Below are positions 5,152-5,341 of a stretch of DNA of 5,341 nucleotides, in pieces. This stretch comes from Rubrivivax sp. Lineage in GTDB: Bacteria > Pseudomonadota > Gammaproteobacteria > Burkholderiales > Burkholderiaceae_C. A model generated the notes under the pieces. It was not told the origin of the DNA and did no database searches. It saw only the letters and a list, made by a program, of their open reading frames with translations. Every line of letters begins with the position of its first letter. Within the stretch, counting starts at the first letter, position 1. The translations under genes were made by a program, and so were the position numbers. The DNA lies in NCBI GenBank assembly GCA_030693565.1, contig JAUYAJ010000434.1, positions 1 through 5,341 on the forward strand. Direction: 5' to 3'.

Positions 5152-5341
5152 GCGGCGCCTACCAGCGGCGCCGCGCTGGCGCTGCGCGCCAGCAATTGGG
5201 CCAGCTGGGCCTGCGGCAGCGGGCGGCTGAAGTAGTAGCCCTGGGTCTGGTCGCAATCGAGCGCTCGCAGAAAGTCCTCCTGCGCCAAGGTCTCGACGCC
5301 TTCGGCCACCACCGTCAGGCCCAGCGCCTTGCCCATGGCGA
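5148..5341 (-). CDS. EAL-domain c-di-GMP phosphodiesterase, C-terminal part (partial)
   Basis: The last 63 complete codons of a gene whose start lies beyond the right edge. It contains LGLTVVAEGVET (6-17), the conserved EGVE motif of EAL domains with Glu13 and Glu16, and DCDQTQGYYFSRPLP (28-42), the family's typical final strand and helix cap. The protein ends about 20 residues later in an Ala/Leu-rich tail, so EAL is the last domain. Active EAL domains hydrolyse cyclic di-GMP to pGpG. Whether this one is active, and whether GGDEF, PAS or membrane segments precede it, cannot be seen. The in-frame ATG at 5334-5336 is internal: an Ala codon precedes it in the same frame and family similarity continues across it. 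The TAG stop is embedded in a large hairpin. Confidence 0.93.
   Translation of the reverse strand, partial: AMGKALGLTVVAEGVETLAQEDFLRALDCDQTQGYYFSRPLPQAQLAQLLARSASAAPLVGAA

Overview
This is a GC-rich window with strong G/C preference at third codon positions. It comes from a Gram-negative bacterium, most likely a betaproteobacterium of the Burkholderiales (Rubrivivax/Leptothrix/Ideonella-like). That placement is inferred from codon bias, the secreted proteins, a PEP-CTERM sorting signal, an EAL-domain protein and a Gram-negative-type S9 peptidase; no marker gene confirms it.

Layout. (i) 1-107, plus strand: the 3' end of an unidentified gene. (ii) 146-571, plus: a small secreted PstS-like periplasmic binding protein. 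(iii) 586-2528, minus: a two-gene unit. A TTG-initiated PEP-CTERM surface protein (1698-2528) is followed by an overlapping GT4-type glycosyltransferase (586-1731), whose only plausible starts lie at or before the end of the first gene. (iv) 2529-2661: a divergent intergenic region. (v) 2662-4860, plus: a full-length secreted prolyl-oligopeptidase-family (S9A) serine peptidase with an intact Ser-Asp-His triad, but Asn where the proline-stacking Trp of classical enzymes sits. (vi) 4880-5035, minus: a 51-residue protein with a near-perfect leucine heptad pattern. (vii) 5036-5151: three successive inverted repeats, the last a 25-bp-stem hairpin that contains the stop codon of the next gene. (viii) 5148-5341, minus: the C-terminal end of an EAL-domain (cyclic-di-GMP phosphodiesterase type) protein cut by the window edge.

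How they fit. The PEP-CTERM protein and glycosyltransferase probably form one translationally coupled unit. PEP-CTERM proteins are processed by exosortases and are tied to exopolysaccharide production; no exosortase lies in the window. The other genes face different ways and look like independent units. No rRNA, tRNA, CRISPR array or complete insertion sequence was seen. The most unusual items are the PEP-CTERM/glycosyltransferase overlap, the stop-codon-spanning hairpin, the heptad mini-protein and the altered S1 pocket of the peptidase. None clearly amounts to a new defence or mobile system.
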